From: Anaerovorax odorimutans
GTDB taxonomy: Bacteria; Bacillota; Clostridia; Peptostreptococcales; Anaerovoracaceae
Length of the DNA: 64,000 nucleotides
Assembly (NCBI RefSeq): GCF_024459955.1
Contig: NZ_JANFXK010000001.1
Location: 248,001 to 312,000, forward strand
Reading direction: 5' to 3'
In this document: in pieces, positions 26,812 through 35,708 of the stretch
Layout of the letters: every line of letters begins with the position of its first letter
How positions within the stretch are numbered: position 1 is the first letter of the stretch
The notes under the pieces: model-generated
What the model was told of the DNA's origin: nothing
The model's input: the letters and a program-made list of their open reading frames with translations, nothing else
The model's database searches: none
Made by a program: the position numbers and the translations under genes

Positions 26812-27306
26812 TCAATCCCATTTTACGCCGTCCGCCTGAATCGCTTCCGCATAAATCAGAACATCAAAAGGTTCCAGTTGGGCCTGACTGACATTGTCCT
26901 GAATCTGTATGGAGGTAAACAAAGGGATGGTTTTTTCGCCCGGCTGCAAGATGGAATTATAATAAAAGTAGTCGCCTTTGGCTGTCCATGCTTCCGTATT
27001 GAAGTCCACCGATGAAAATTTGATCATTTTGCTGCTTGTATATTTTGCCAGAACCCTGACCGAGCATGGCACCGGGCCGGTATTGGCTACCGCGACTTCC
27101 TTCTTGATTGAAATGCCCGGAAGAAGCTTTCGGGGCGGTTTGAAATCCTCTTCAATGGCGATTTCTCCATATCCGACTGTAAAGGCGTTGACCGTCTGGT
27201 CCCGATAGGTGCTGTACGCCAGAATTCCGAAGCATCCTGCCGCTAATAAGAGCAAAAGGACCATCGCGGCAATCAGTGGCTTGTCACGATTTTTAATCTT
27301 CACCAT
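26812..27306 (-). CDS. TasA-like SipW-dependent secreted protein
   Basis: 164 residues from ATG 27306, chosen for AGAGG 6 nt upstream. An ATG at 27345 would overlap sipW by 53 bp and has no ribosome site. A hydrophobic signal helix (about residues 12-32) is followed by AYSTYRDQTVNAFTVGYGEIAI, the pattern of SipW substrates: a short Tyr-rich cleavage zone, then N-x-F-T-x-G. The mature part is a single beta-rich domain with NTGPVPCSVRV and a C-terminal AEAIQADG strand, similar to TasA/camelysin fibre proteins. Last gene of the adhesin-sipW operon; overlaps sipW by 14 bp. Likely a minor fibre or surface component; the role is inferred. Confidence 0.75.
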   Translation of the reverse strand: MVKIKNRDKPLIAAMVLLLLLAAGCFGILAYSTYRDQTVNAFTVGYGEIAIEEDFKPPRKLLPGISIKKEVAVANTGPVPCSVRVLAKYTSSKMIKFSSVDFNTEAWTAKGDYFYYNSILQPGEKTIPLFTSIQIQDNVSQAQLEPFDVLIYAEAIQADGVKWD

Positions 27307-27787
27307 AGCGAACCTCTTTGTGCTTTTTCCTTTTCGAAAGAACACGGCCGGTGGCGATGAATCCGGCCAGCAGAATCGTTGTCAAAACCATCCCTCTTGC
27401 AGATTTTAAAAAAGCTGCCGCATATCCGGCCTTTGGTATTGAAAAAATTGTTTTCCCTATGATTTCCGCCTTCTTTACAGGCGCCGTATCCGCAGTCAGA
27501 TTGTTGTCGCCTTTCGTTCGATAGACGCCGTCTTTCTCCGCAATGATCCGGTGGGCAACCGGCAGCCTTCCCTTTGAGAAGGCTACGATATCCCCCACCT
27601 CAATCTCTGTAGACTTTTTATCCACAAAGCACAGGCTGCCCGCAGGAACCACCGGTTCCATGGATCCCGATAAAACGATATACGGGCTCATATTGCCGAA
27701 AAGCCTCATGCCTCCCAATGCCAGTACTATGAACATTGCCAGAAAGATCAAAATCGTCTCCAGTATGCGATATAGTTTTATTGCCAT
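27293..27787 (-). CDS. sipW: Signal peptidase I, SipW/ER type
   Basis: 164-residue membrane signal peptidase. N-terminal TM about residues 9-27, catalytic Ser42 in LSGSMEP, and the general base His79 in VAHRII replacing the Lys of ordinary bacterial type I enzymes. The TKGDNN box (Asp94) follows, and a second TM lies near 133-150. His instead of Lys marks the ER/archaeal SipW class, which in Bacillus processes TasA and TapA. It sits among three genes with SipW-type signal peptides, its likely substrates. It overlaps the genes on both sides by 10-14 bp, indicating translational coupling. Confidence 0.92.
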   Translation of the reverse strand: MAIKLYRILETILIFLAMFIVLALGGMRLFGNMSPYIVLSGSMEPVVPAGSLCFVDKKSTEIEVGDIVAFSKGRLPVAHRIIAEKDGVYRTKGDNNLTADTAPVKKAEIIGKTIFSIPKAGYAAAFLKSARGMVLTTILLAGFIATGRVLSKRKKHKEVRYGED

Positions 27788-28902
27788 AGTCTCCTCCCCC
27801 TGTTACTGAAAACCAACGCGATGATTCCACCGGCCGTTAAAAGCATTATGAACGCTGCTGCAAAAAGTCCGGTGTCATCTCCTGTCTGTACGGGATTTCC
27901 CTCTGTATCCTGCGCCATAAAGCACCATGTCACCTGATCCCTGAGAACCTGATAAGGATTGCGCAGGTCCTCAGGCACGCTGACGGTAAAGGAAATATCC
28001 CGAACACCGCCGGGGACCAACTCTGCCAGCAGGCGGTAATCCGATAAATCGCCGCAGGTCATCGGCCCTTTATAAAACAGCTCGTCGCCTGAGCGGATTG
28101 TCAGCTGCATCCGCCGCAGCAATGAGCTGTCCTCAGCGGTTGCTTTGAAATAAATTCGAACCTTTTTCTTTTCCGGGTTTCTCAGCTTCATCGTATCGCT
28201 GTAAATGTCTCCCGGCATCAGGCGGTCCAGACGGGACATGAACGAATCTCCATCCGCCGCAATGGTTTTCGCGCCTCCCTGATAGACCAGATTGATTCCC
28301 CGTTTGTCGGTCTTTTTGCTGACACCGGTGCGGTAGTTTTCGCCGATCTGGGATACTTCTGTTTCTATGCTTCCCCACGGGCTGCCGCTGTCGAAATCCG
28401 GGTTTAAATTTTCCGCCTGAATGGCTTCCGCAGTAATCTCCACACGAAATTCGGAAGCATCGGTTTCACTCCAATCCCCCGGCACCTGCAGCCCCTGATA
28501 CAAATCGGCCGCCTGTCCATGTTTCAGCGGGCGGGTATAATAAAAATATTTCTCCTGCCTGACCCAGCCCGGCTCCATGCCATAGAAATCCTTCGTATCA
28601 ATAACCCTCGTGTTCTGGAACTCTCCATGGATCTTTATTTCCGCCCGTACATAGCATTCTTCCGCACGGTTGATGACTCTGGGAATCATTGAAATTCTTT
28701 GCCCCGGAACGACATTGCCGGGGACTGTAAATTTCTTCTTGGTTCCGCCTTCCACCATCTTTGATTCCAGCTCAATACTGACTCCGCCTGTCTGAAATCT
28801 GCTGAAAACGCTCTGCTCCGGCAAGGCCGCAAGTCCCAGTATTCCCCCTGTCAGCAAGGTGAAAGCCAGCACTGCGGCTGCTGCTGTTTTCCGCCTCTTC
28901 AT
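27778..28902 (-). CDS. Two-domain TasA-like surface protein with sorting-like tail
   Basis: 374 residues. A signal helix at about 7-27 is followed by FSRFQTGGVSIELE, the SipW-substrate cleavage region. Two TasA-like beta domains follow (about 35-170, with AEAIQAEN, and 185-325). The C-terminus reads NPVQTGDDTG, a hydrophobic stretch of about 20 residues and RGRR: the layout of a cell-wall sorting signal or a membrane anchor. No sortase gene is in the window. The ATG is 1 nt after the TGA of the upstream gene (TGAAATG), so translation is coupled. Its size and possible anchor suggest it could be the TapA-like anchor or cap of the fibre; this is inference. Confidence 0.75.
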   Translation of the reverse strand: MKRRKTAAAAVLAFTLLTGGILGLAALPEQSVFSRFQTGGVSIELESKMVEGGTKKKFTVPGNVVPGQRISMIPRVINRAEECYVRAEIKIHGEFQNTRVIDTKDFYGMEPGWVRQEKYFYYTRPLKHGQAADLYQGLQVPGDWSETDASEFRVEITAEAIQAENLNPDFDSGSPWGSIETEVSQIGENYRTGVSKKTDKRGINLVYQGGAKTIAADGDSFMSRLDRLMPGDIYSDTMKLRNPEKKKVRIYFKATAEDSSLLRRMQLTIRSGDELFYKGPMTCGDLSDYRLLAELVPGGVRDISFTVSVPEDLRNPYQVLRDQVTWCFMAQDTEGNPVQTGDDTGLFAAAFIMLLTAGGIIALVFSNRGRRLWQ

Positions 28903-28903
28903 T

Positions 28904-29557
28904 TCAGCCTGCTGTCTGCTGGTTCTCTAGGACAGGCCAGATATCTTCGGGCGCTGTTTTCCCTCCGTCAATGTCCACCGTCTGTATCCCATAAGCCTCC
29001 ACCGGAAGCTCAAGCGTTTCTTCTTCCATGCCCTGCCCTTCGATCACATTGATAAACCGAATCGCTCCGCCGGAAAAGAGCACCGGTGTGGTTTCTCCTG
29101 CTGCCAGAGGCTTACAGGCCTCTTTCGTTCCGTATGCGTAGACATATCTGCACCCGTCTTCGCCGTCTTCCCGGACAATCTGCGTCCACCCTTCACTGAT
29201 CCCATAAGCAAACAGCTCCTGATTGATGGCTACATTCTGAGATCCGTTCTCATTGGCCGTTTTCACTGTTGCTTTCGGTATTGTGAATTCCAAGAACACA
29301 AAAGCGTCGTTGATGCCCGTATTGGTCACATATGGATCTTTAGCCAGGCTTTTATTCGGCGTGATATTCCGGTGTTCCTCCGGACGGGCATTGTACTCCG
29401 GTTCTTTCAGTTCAATGGCAACCTTACCGGTCGTGAACACGTTTGCCGCCGAATCCACATCTGTAAAATAGGCGCTGATCCCTCCGATGGTAATTACAGC
29501 AGCAAGCCCTGCCGCTAAAAGTACGGTTTTTCTTATTGATTTTTTCTCTTTTCCCAT
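28904..29557 (-). CDS. TasA-like major fibre candidate, SipW substrate
   Basis: 217 residues. Basic N-terminus MGKEKKSIRK, hydrophobic helix about 11-26, then the classic SipW-substrate sequence GGISAYFTDVDSAANVFTTGKVAIEL. The mature domain is beta-rich with NKSLAKDPYVTNTGINDAFVF, as in TasA, CalY and camelysin proteins that form extracellular fibres. Ribosome site AAAGGGAAAG precedes the ATG. It is placed between the Cna-B proteins and sipW in the same transcript. Of the three TasA-like proteins it matches the signature best. Confidence 0.85.
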   Translation of the reverse strand: MGKEKKSIRKTVLLAAGLAAVITIGGISAYFTDVDSAANVFTTGKVAIELKEPEYNARPEEHRNITPNKSLAKDPYVTNTGINDAFVFLEFTIPKATVKTANENGSQNVAINQELFAYGISEGWTQIVREDGEDGCRYVYAYGTKEACKPLAAGETTPVLFSGGAIRFINVIEGQGMEEETLELPVEAYGIQTVDIDGGKTAPEDIWPVLENQQTAG

Positions 29558-29571
29558 TTTTCTTTCCCTTT

Positions 29572-30630
29572 CTATATGCTGAACCCTGCCCTCACATCGA
29601 AGGCCGGAATCCAGGTATTGATAATATTGAAGCCTTTATACTCTGTTTCATAGCCTGCGATCCGGGCGTACGGTCTGTAGGCGATTACCTTTCCTCCTTC
29701 GTACTTGGGAAGTCCGGTAAAACGGTAGCTCCACTTTCCGTCCGCTCCGGGCCCTGCGATTCCCTGAGCTGCCACAGCATCGCCCTTCATAACCTTTACC
29801 TCCACCGATGCGGGGCGGTTATTCATCACATTGCCTAAATCTTCCCAAAGGATTTCCCCTGAAACATCTGTGGTGTAGTAGGCTGTTCTGGAATAGATCA
29901 GATTGTACCCTGAAACAACGGGGCCTGTGTAGCCGCTCAAAGCGTTTCCGGTTACTCCATAGGAGCTGACTCCCCCGCCTGCCTTATAGACCGGAACTGA
30001 GACGTTCCAGGCGCCGCCGGCGGCAAAGCTGGTATAGGCTTGCCCGTCCCGCATAATCGTTACGGTCCGCGTACTTCGCAAGCCATCCTGGTTGTTGTTA
30101 TCCTGCCAGATAATGCTGCCGGACAACGTCTTTGACGTGGATACCGCCGGAATTGTTACATTTGCGGAAGCTTTACAGACTCCCGGCCCGTAGCCGCCGG
30201 AGGAGATATCCGTCGTGGTGATGCTGACAGGTACGGTTCTGGCGGCGGACCCATAGGCGAAATAGACCGTCTTGGTGTAAAGGTTTTTGGTTACGGTCGA
30301 TGAATTGTTTCCGCCGCTCAAACCGTTGAAGGTTTTCGTGTAAGTTTCCCCGTTTATCTTGATATGAACTTTATGGGTCTTGGTGGTGCTGAATTTGTAT
30401 TTGATAATTTTCAGCTGCGCGGTTACCTCCAGCTTGTACCGGCTGTTGGCGGCATCGCTTGATAAGGTATAGACGCAGTTGAAGTCATATTTGGAACCGT
30501 TCTTGGAAGTGGTGCCCGAAACGGTTTTTGCCATCACCGGCTCCAGAAGAACAATCAACAGCACTCCGCAGACAGCCAGGCAGAAGACACATCGCTTCAG
30601 TTGTTTCCAGCTCTTTTCTTTGTTCCGCAT
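29572..30630 (-). CDS. Secreted Cna-B-like protein, 352 residues
   Basis: Signal peptide about residues 10-34 (ending VMA). Residues 35-165 are a Ser/Thr-rich beta domain (KYDFNCVYTLSS...). Then come two Cna-B-like beta-sandwich repeats (about 168-255 and 256-340), each with the IWQDNNNQDGLR or ILWEDLGNVMNNRP opening. They end at YNLIYS and FNIINTW, the latter close to the FDLINTH ending of the giant neighbour's repeats. No sorting motif. It begins 12 bp after the giant adhesin gene, with GGAGGG as ribosome site. Probably a partner subunit of the adhesin; function inferred. Confidence 0.78.
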   Translation of the reverse strand: MRNKEKSWKQLKRCVFCLAVCGVLLIVLLEPVMAKTVSGTTSKNGSKYDFNCVYTLSSDAANSRYKLEVTAQLKIIKYKFSTTKTHKVHIKINGETYTKTFNGLSGGNNSSTVTKNLYTKTVYFAYGSAARTVPVSITTTDISSGGYGPGVCKASANVTIPAVSTSKTLSGSIIWQDNNNQDGLRSTRTVTIMRDGQAYTSFAAGGAWNVSVPVYKAGGGVSSYGVTGNALSGYTGPVVSGYNLIYSRTAYYTTDVSGEILWEDLGNVMNNRPASVEVKVMKGDAVAAQGIAGPGADGKWSYRFTGLPKYEGGKVIAYRPYARIAGYETEYKGFNIINTWIPAFDVRAGFSI

Positions 30631-30642
30631 CTTTCTTCCCTC

Positions 30643-33600
30643 CTATCTTGCCGCGCCATTCTCACGGATGAAGCAAAAGCCTTTATCCGATTCCAGATTG
30701 GCGGAACGCAGCCACCATGGCCGCCCAAAGGCCAGGGCCGTTTCTCCGTCCGCCGCTCCATCGGGAACCAAATTGCGAAACAGTTTGTACTGAGTTCCCT
30801 CACCTTTTCCGCTCCGCAGCTTTCCCCAGTCCGTATCTTCGAAATAGATGGAAGGCTCCAGTTCCCGGCCTTCATAACCCCATGCGCCGCAGACCTCCGA
30901 TTGCGACAGCAGCCAGAGGCGATCCCAGGTTATCGCGCCGGCAGGTCCGGCCTCATCGTAGGCCCAGCTTTCTTTTTTCACAGCGGCAACTACATCCGGC
31001 AGTGTTTTCGAGAGGTCGGAAAGACTTTGACGCAGCTGCGAATCCTTCCAGCCGCCCCGGTTGGTCTGCTGCGGATTGTATTTGGCTGTTGCCAGCGGTT
31101 CCTGAATAAGAAAGGAAATCCCTGCTCTGGTGCCGTCTTCCTTTATATCCTGATTAAATCCCAGGAGCATGGCATGATAGGTCTGCCCGTTCAGAGAAAA
31201 GGCTTTCATGTGACGGAGGGTTTCCTGTGAAAGCGTTCCGTCCCGCAGATCCTCTTTAACTGCGGTGAAGCATTCATCAAACAAGGTCTCCGCCATCCCC
31301 GAATCGGCGGCCTCCTTTATTTCTTCCCATGTGTAATCATCCAAATGCTTGTCCTTCCAGCCGGCGTACAGGGTCCGATCCTCTGTCAGCACCCGTTTTG
31401 TGTCAAAGGGAATCCCGCACTGCTGATCCTCGTACCATCCGAGAAACGCGAACCCGGAGCGAACGGGAATATAACTCCCCTCCTTATAATCGGAAAGGCT
31501 GTCATACTTTTCTGCCACAAGAGGCGCCAATGGCTCGCCGCCCCTCGTATCGAAGCGGATCGTTACCGTCTTTACCGCCTCCACTTTATAGCCGATCGCT
31601 GTCCTGCGGCTGATGCCGTCTTCCTCGTATTCAATGACCGTCGTATAGGTTCCGGCTGTTTTCGGGACTTTAACCAGAGGCGTTCCGTCTTCCCTGTTCA
31701 AAGCATATTCTCCCGGTTCCAAGGCCTCCTCAGTCCCGTCATCGTAGGCTGCCGTTACTTTCAGTTTTTCCCGGGGAAAGGGGCTGTTGCCCTCCAGCAG
31801 CTGTTTTCCGCTGTATTCGGCCACCAGCCCTGTAAGCCTGCGGCTCAGCCGGATCATGTTGGTCTTTGAAGCAGTATCCGAATAGTCCTGCCACTGTACC
31901 TTTTCATTGATAAAGGTAACGGCGCCATTGCGGCCTTCTGTCAGGTCAAATACAGCCTTCATTCCTTCTTTTCTGCCGTTTTCCGTCATTCCGGACAGTC
32001 CACTCGGCCGGTAGCGGATATGGTCCAGTTCCTCTACCGTATAGGTTCCGGCTTTCAGTCCCGAAAAGATAAGGGAATTTTGTACGACACCGTTTTGATC
32101 CCTATGCTCCTTCACGTATTCCTCCGGGAACGTGACAATCTGATATTCCTCCCAGGGTTCACCGTCTACGGTTTCCCCCGACAGCCGGAATACGAAACAG
32201 GGCGTCCCGTGGGCCGGATGGATATCCTCTGCCCTGAGCTGTTTGTTTACGGTCACCTGACAAGCTTCGACGCTGTCCACAGCCTCCACGTGCTGGGTGC
32301 TCCCACCTGTGGTGCTGTTCACAGAAAAACGAATTTTCTCTCCGCTCAAACCGTATCCCTTGGGTGGCTGCTTTTCCAGGAAATAATAGCCGCCCCAGGA
32401 CAAATTGCCCACTTCGATCCTGCCTTCCTCATCCGTGGATAAGCCGCCTTTTATCAGCCGCCCTCCATCGTCAAAGAGATCATACACCGCGCCCTTCAGT
32501 CTCAGGGTCTTTGACTCATCCGTCTTGGTCAGGATTATCGATCCTTTTTTCTGCTGGTTTTGAACCTTAATCACTTGACTGAGGGACTCCGGTCCAACGG
32601 TGATTTTCCGAACCTGCGCCGACTGCACATACCCTTTGGGCGCTTTTTCCTCTTTGAGGAAATACGTTCCCCAGTTCAGGTTGTTTATTCGGAAAGTCCC
32701 TTTTTCATCGGTTTCGCAGGCTGCGATTCTTTGGCTACACGCCTCATCGTCATAGAGCGCAAACTCTGCGCCGGCGATGCTGTTGCCGCTGTCGTCCTTT
32801 TTTACAACCTCAATGGAACCGTACTTTCGCTGGTTATAGGCAGTAACTTCCGTTATTTCAGCATCCTTCACCTTTTCTGCCGCTTCCGCCCTCTCAATCT
32901 CCACATCGATCCGCTCCGCCGCCTTCTCATAGCCGGGCGGAGCTTTTTGTTCGATAAAGTAATAACTGCCCGGATACAATCCTTTTACGTACAGCAGGCC
33001 GTTTTTATCCGTGACATACTTACCCAGGTATTGATCCGGCGCCGGACTCCCCTCCCGGTCCTTTTCTCCCTGCCGGTAAGCCAGATATTCGGCCCCCGAA
33101 AGGTGATTCTCTGTCTTCTCTCCACTTTCCAGCTTTTCGTATTTGCTCAGGCGTATCCCATAGGGAACATGGGTGTTAACCAAATCAAATCCCTTATTCT
33201 CAGTGTCATATCCGTCTACAGGCTTTTCCTCGATTGAATATTGTATTTGTCTGCCCCTGTGCCGATATTTATCGACTTCCCAGGAATACTGCCAGTCATC
33301 GCCTGCTGAAATCGTTTTGGAGGCATACCGTTCTCCGTCCCGCATCAGATAGACAATAATCCTTTTGGGTCGCAATTTATCCAGATTTTCCGCATCGTTC
33401 CAGTGTTTTTTACCTGCTATAGTCACCTGTTCCGGAGGATGGGTATTAATGAGGTCAAATCCTGAAACCTGAATCGTATAGCCGGGGATCGGAACCTCTT
33501 CTACGGTGTAGCGTATTTCCCGTTCTTCTTTATCAAAACGGTCCAGATTTTTAAAACCGTACTTCCAGTTCTGTTTTTCATCTGTGGTCGTTTCCAGCAG

Positions 33601-35478
33601 CGGCTTCCCGTCTGCCAAAAGACGAATCGTGACCGATGCGGGGCGAATCCCATCCTGATCATCCTTGTCCTTCCAGATCTTTTGTCCCCGTATGTCATAG
33701 GGATTGATATGAACGGAAGCCTGGGCTGTTTTCCGGGGAACGAACATTGCCTCAGCAAGAACCCGATTGACGATATCCCGATCAGCGGCCTTCTTTTCAG
33801 CTCTGGCTTTATAGCGGATCGTCACTGTCTGCCCGTAGTCCAGCCGGTCCAGTCTGACCTTATATCCGTTTTCAAGATGAGTCAGCTGAGCGCCCGCAGC
33901 GCCATCCACCTGTATGGTTTCTCTCCGGATTTTCACTTCAGGCGGCAGGCTGTTATCCTCAATGGAGAGATCCAGCGCCGATGCCTTCGGCCTTGTCTGG
34001 GTCACCTTCACCGTATAGGCAATCTCATCCCCAACCCGGTATTCTTTTTGAGAAGCCTCTTTGGTTACGGAAAGCTTCGGAAGCGGCAGCTCCGTTGTCA
34101 CGGTATTGGTGCTGCGAACCGCCTCACCGCTGCCCGTTTTATACAGGACCTTTCCAGTATTTTGAAAGACAAAAGCATCTCGGCCGGCGTCATAATGTCC
34201 GTGCTCCCTGAGGAGGTTTTCTGCGGCATCGGGCTTAATGCCGGCTTCGATGTACAGCTGATAGTTGCAGCCGTAAAAGGCTTTATCTCCGCAGTTCCCT
34301 GCTGACGCTGTGACCGTCTGGCCTGACCGGCTTATGGAAAACTGCGCCGACACATCCTGACTTTCATTTCTATAAACTTTCACGCTTTTTATCTCCAGGC
34401 AGCTGTCCAGCGTATCGGAAAGAGAAAAGCCTTTATAGAAGTTTCCCTGTTCCGTCTCAAGGGGAACCAGGCCGTTGAGGCAGTAGGTCCAGCGATCCCT
34501 TGCGGAAGCTGCGGTATTGACGGAGACTTTCGTTTCGTCCCCGTCGGATACGGATTTTTCCACAGCCGGAGGTATCGGCGAGGGAATCATGGAAGGAATA
34601 TATTTTGCGGCGTCGAAACCGATCACGTTGTCCGAAGAATCCGCATTGCCGTCCAGCACATACTGGGTATGGTTTTTGCCCGCGAATTGGTAGGAAAACA
34701 TAGCCGTGGCCGCTTTTCCCGGGTCATAGTTCCCGTGGGATTCGTTGGGTATAAGGACATCGTCCGATTTTATCAGCAGAAGGCCGTCCTCTTTTTTATA
34801 TTTGAGAATCGTTCCCTTGGAATTGGTCCAGATCTTTTTGATCTGGTCAGCGGGAATCGCCAGTCCCTGGGCATCGTCCACATCTATGTAAGTAAAAAAG
34901 CCCTTTACCTGAATCGGCGTGTCGGTGCCGGAAACAAAGAATTCATGCTTCATTTTAAGCCACTTGACGTTGGTCCACCAGATCTTGCAGAAGCCTCCCG
35001 TTGCAAAGGCTTTTTTCTTGTCCTTCAGCGACCAGTTGGTGTAAGTGGTCTTTACATCCACCCAGGTATTGTTGTATTGGAACAGCTTGTTGTATCGAAC
35101 ACCGCATTTGCCCTTGCTGTTCTTATTGAGATAAAAGCCTTTTCGTTTCGTCCCCGCGTTATCCGTATAGTTGGCTGTCGTGCCGAAATACACGTCCACT
35201 GCCTTGGAGGCGGTTTTGAAGCTGTACTCCGGCTCTACCATGTCCGAACTGATAAAGTTCTCTCTGACCGGCTTAGCAGCATAATTGAATTTCCTAATCC
35301 CCGAATAGGATGACAACGACCGGTAGCTGCCGCCGTCTATTGTAAAGGCCCTTGCTTCCCAGACAAGGCCTGCCAGCAGAAAAAGCATCGTTACAAGTGC
35401 TAAAACCATCCGCAGATGGTGAAAGTCGCCATAGAACCGATCACCTCGTATATCAGAAGTCCCTTTGTATTTTCCCAT
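30643..35478 (-). CDS. Giant Cna-B/SpaA-domain adhesin with DUF6273-like tail
   Basis: 1611 residues. Hydrophobic signal about 24-44 after a charged N-terminus. Residues 45-440 are a beta-rich adhesin-like region. A DUF11-like domain (about 455-580) precedes two Cna-B repeats (about 590-760; KIWKDKDDQDG and KHWNDAENLDK, each ending FDLxNTH). Three SpaA/prealbumin-like domains follow (about 760-1050; GAEYLAY, GAEFALYDDEACSQ, GAVYDLFDDGG, each with a Y-F-x-E-x-x-x-P-x-G-Y strand). An InlB B-repeat (TIRFDTRGGEP...LYAGW, about 1310-1375) comes next. The tail resembles DUF6273 (RPWWLRSAN...GAAR). Cna-B and SpaA domains commonly form Lys-Asn isopeptide bonds. There is no LPXTG motif, so anchoring is unexplained. 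First gene of the six-gene operon. Confidence 0.85.
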   Translation of the reverse strand: MGKYKGTSDIRGDRFYGDFHHLRMVLALVTMLFLLAGLVWEARAFTIDGGSYRSLSSYSGIRKFNYAAKPVRENFISSDMVEPEYSFKTASKAVDVYFGTTANYTDNAGTKRKGFYLNKNSKGKCGVRYNKLFQYNNTWVDVKTTYTNWSLKDKKKAFATGGFCKIWWTNVKWLKMKHEFFVSGTDTPIQVKGFFTYIDVDDAQGLAIPADQIKKIWTNSKGTILKYKKEDGLLLIKSDDVLIPNESHGNYDPGKAATAMFSYQFAGKNHTQYVLDGNADSSDNVIGFDAAKYIPSMIPSPIPPAVEKSVSDGDETKVSVNTAASARDRWTYCLNGLVPLETEQGNFYKGFSLSDTLDSCLEIKSVKVYRNESQDVSAQFSISRSGQTVTASAGNCGDKAFYGCNYQLYIEAGIKPDAAENLLREHGHYDAGRDAFVFQNTGKVLYKTGSGEAVRSTNTVTTELPLPKLSVTKEASQKEYRVGDEIAYTVKVTQTRPKASALDLSIEDNSLPPEVKIRRETIQVDGAAGAQLTHLENGYKVRLDRLDYGQTVTIRYKARAEKKAADRDIVNRVLAEAMFVPRKTAQASVHINPYDIRGQKIWKDKDDQDGIRPASVTIRLLADGKPLLETTTDEKQNWKYGFKNLDRFDKEEREIRYTVEEVPIPGYTIQVSGFDLINTHPPEQVTIAGKKHWNDAENLDKLRPKRIIVYLMRDGERYASKTISAGDDWQYSWEVDKYRHRGRQIQYSIEEKPVDGYDTENKGFDLVNTHVPYGIRLSKYEKLESGEKTENHLSGAEYLAYRQGEKDREGSPAPDQYLGKYVTDKNGLLYVKGLYPGSYYFIEQKAPPGYEKAAERIDVEIERAEAAEKVKDAEITEVTAYNQRKYGSIEVVKKDDSGNSIAGAEFALYDDEACSQRIAACETDEKGTFRINNLNWGTYFLKEEKAPKGYVQSAQVRKITVGPESLSQVIKVQNQQKKGSIILTKTDESKTLRLKGAVYDLFDDGGRLIKGGLSTDEEGRIEVGNLSWGGYYFLEKQPPKGYGLSGEKIRFSVNSTTGGSTQHVEAVDSVEACQVTVNKQLRAEDIHPAHGTPCFVFRLSGETVDGEPWEEYQIVTFPEEYVKEHRDQNGVVQNSLIFSGLKAGTYTVEELDHIRYRPSGLSGMTENGRKEGMKAVFDLTEGRNGAVTFINEKVQWQDYSDTASKTNMIRLSRRLTGLVAEYSGKQLLEGNSPFPREKLKVTAAYDDGTEEALEPGEYALNREDGTPLVKVPKTAGTYTTVIEYEEDGISRRTAIGYKVEAVKTVTIRFDTRGGEPLAPLVAEKYDSLSDYKEGSYIPVRSGFAFLGWYEDQQCGIPFDTKRVLTEDRTLYAGWKDKHLDDYTWEEIKEAADSGMAETLFDECFTAVKEDLRDGTLSQETLRHMKAFSLNGQTYHAMLLGFNQDIKEDGTRAGISFLIQEPLATAKYNPQQTNRGGWKDSQLRQSLSDLSKTLPDVVAAVKKESWAYDEAGPAGAITWDRLWLLSQSEVCGAWGYEGRELEPSIYFEDTDWGKLRSGKGEGTQYKLFRNLVPDGAADGETALAFGRPWWLRSANLESDKGFCFIRENGAAR

Positions 35479-35542
35479 TGCAAGAATCCCCCTTTGTACA
35501 TATTCCCGCTTTTATCCCGTCACTCCGTTTACATTTATTTAC

Positions 35543-35571
35543 ATTATGGGATATTTTACAAATTTTGTCAA
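35543..35571 (-). promoter_or_regulatory. Promoter of the adhesin-sipW operon
   Basis: TTGACA (35571-35566), 17-nt spacer, CATAAT (35548-35543), 65 nt before the start codon. Unlike the neighbouring surface genes it has no G run and no GTTACAT triad, so this operon appears to be under different control. Confidence 0.65.
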
Positions 35572-35647
35572 GTATTTTTTTACATTAATCCCTTTATATG
35601 GATATGCAAGACACAACTACGCCAGCCAAATTTCACGCAAAAAAAAG

Positions 35648-35681
35648 ACCGTCACATCAAATAATTTTGATGCAACGGTCC
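35648..35681 (-). terminator. Terminator of hppA
   Basis: Stem GACCGTTGCATCAAA / TTTGATGTGACGGTC with one internal mismatch pair, then eight T on the minus strand, 28 nt after the hppA stop. Confidence 0.9.
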
Positions 35682-35708
35682 CCGTTATATCTTTTCTATT
35701 TTCTTTTC

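Noticed and set aside
30643-35478. LPXTG sorting signal in the giant adhesin
   Set aside because: The C-terminus ends in a DUF6273-like domain (RENGAAR) without a motif, hydrophobic helix or charged tail.
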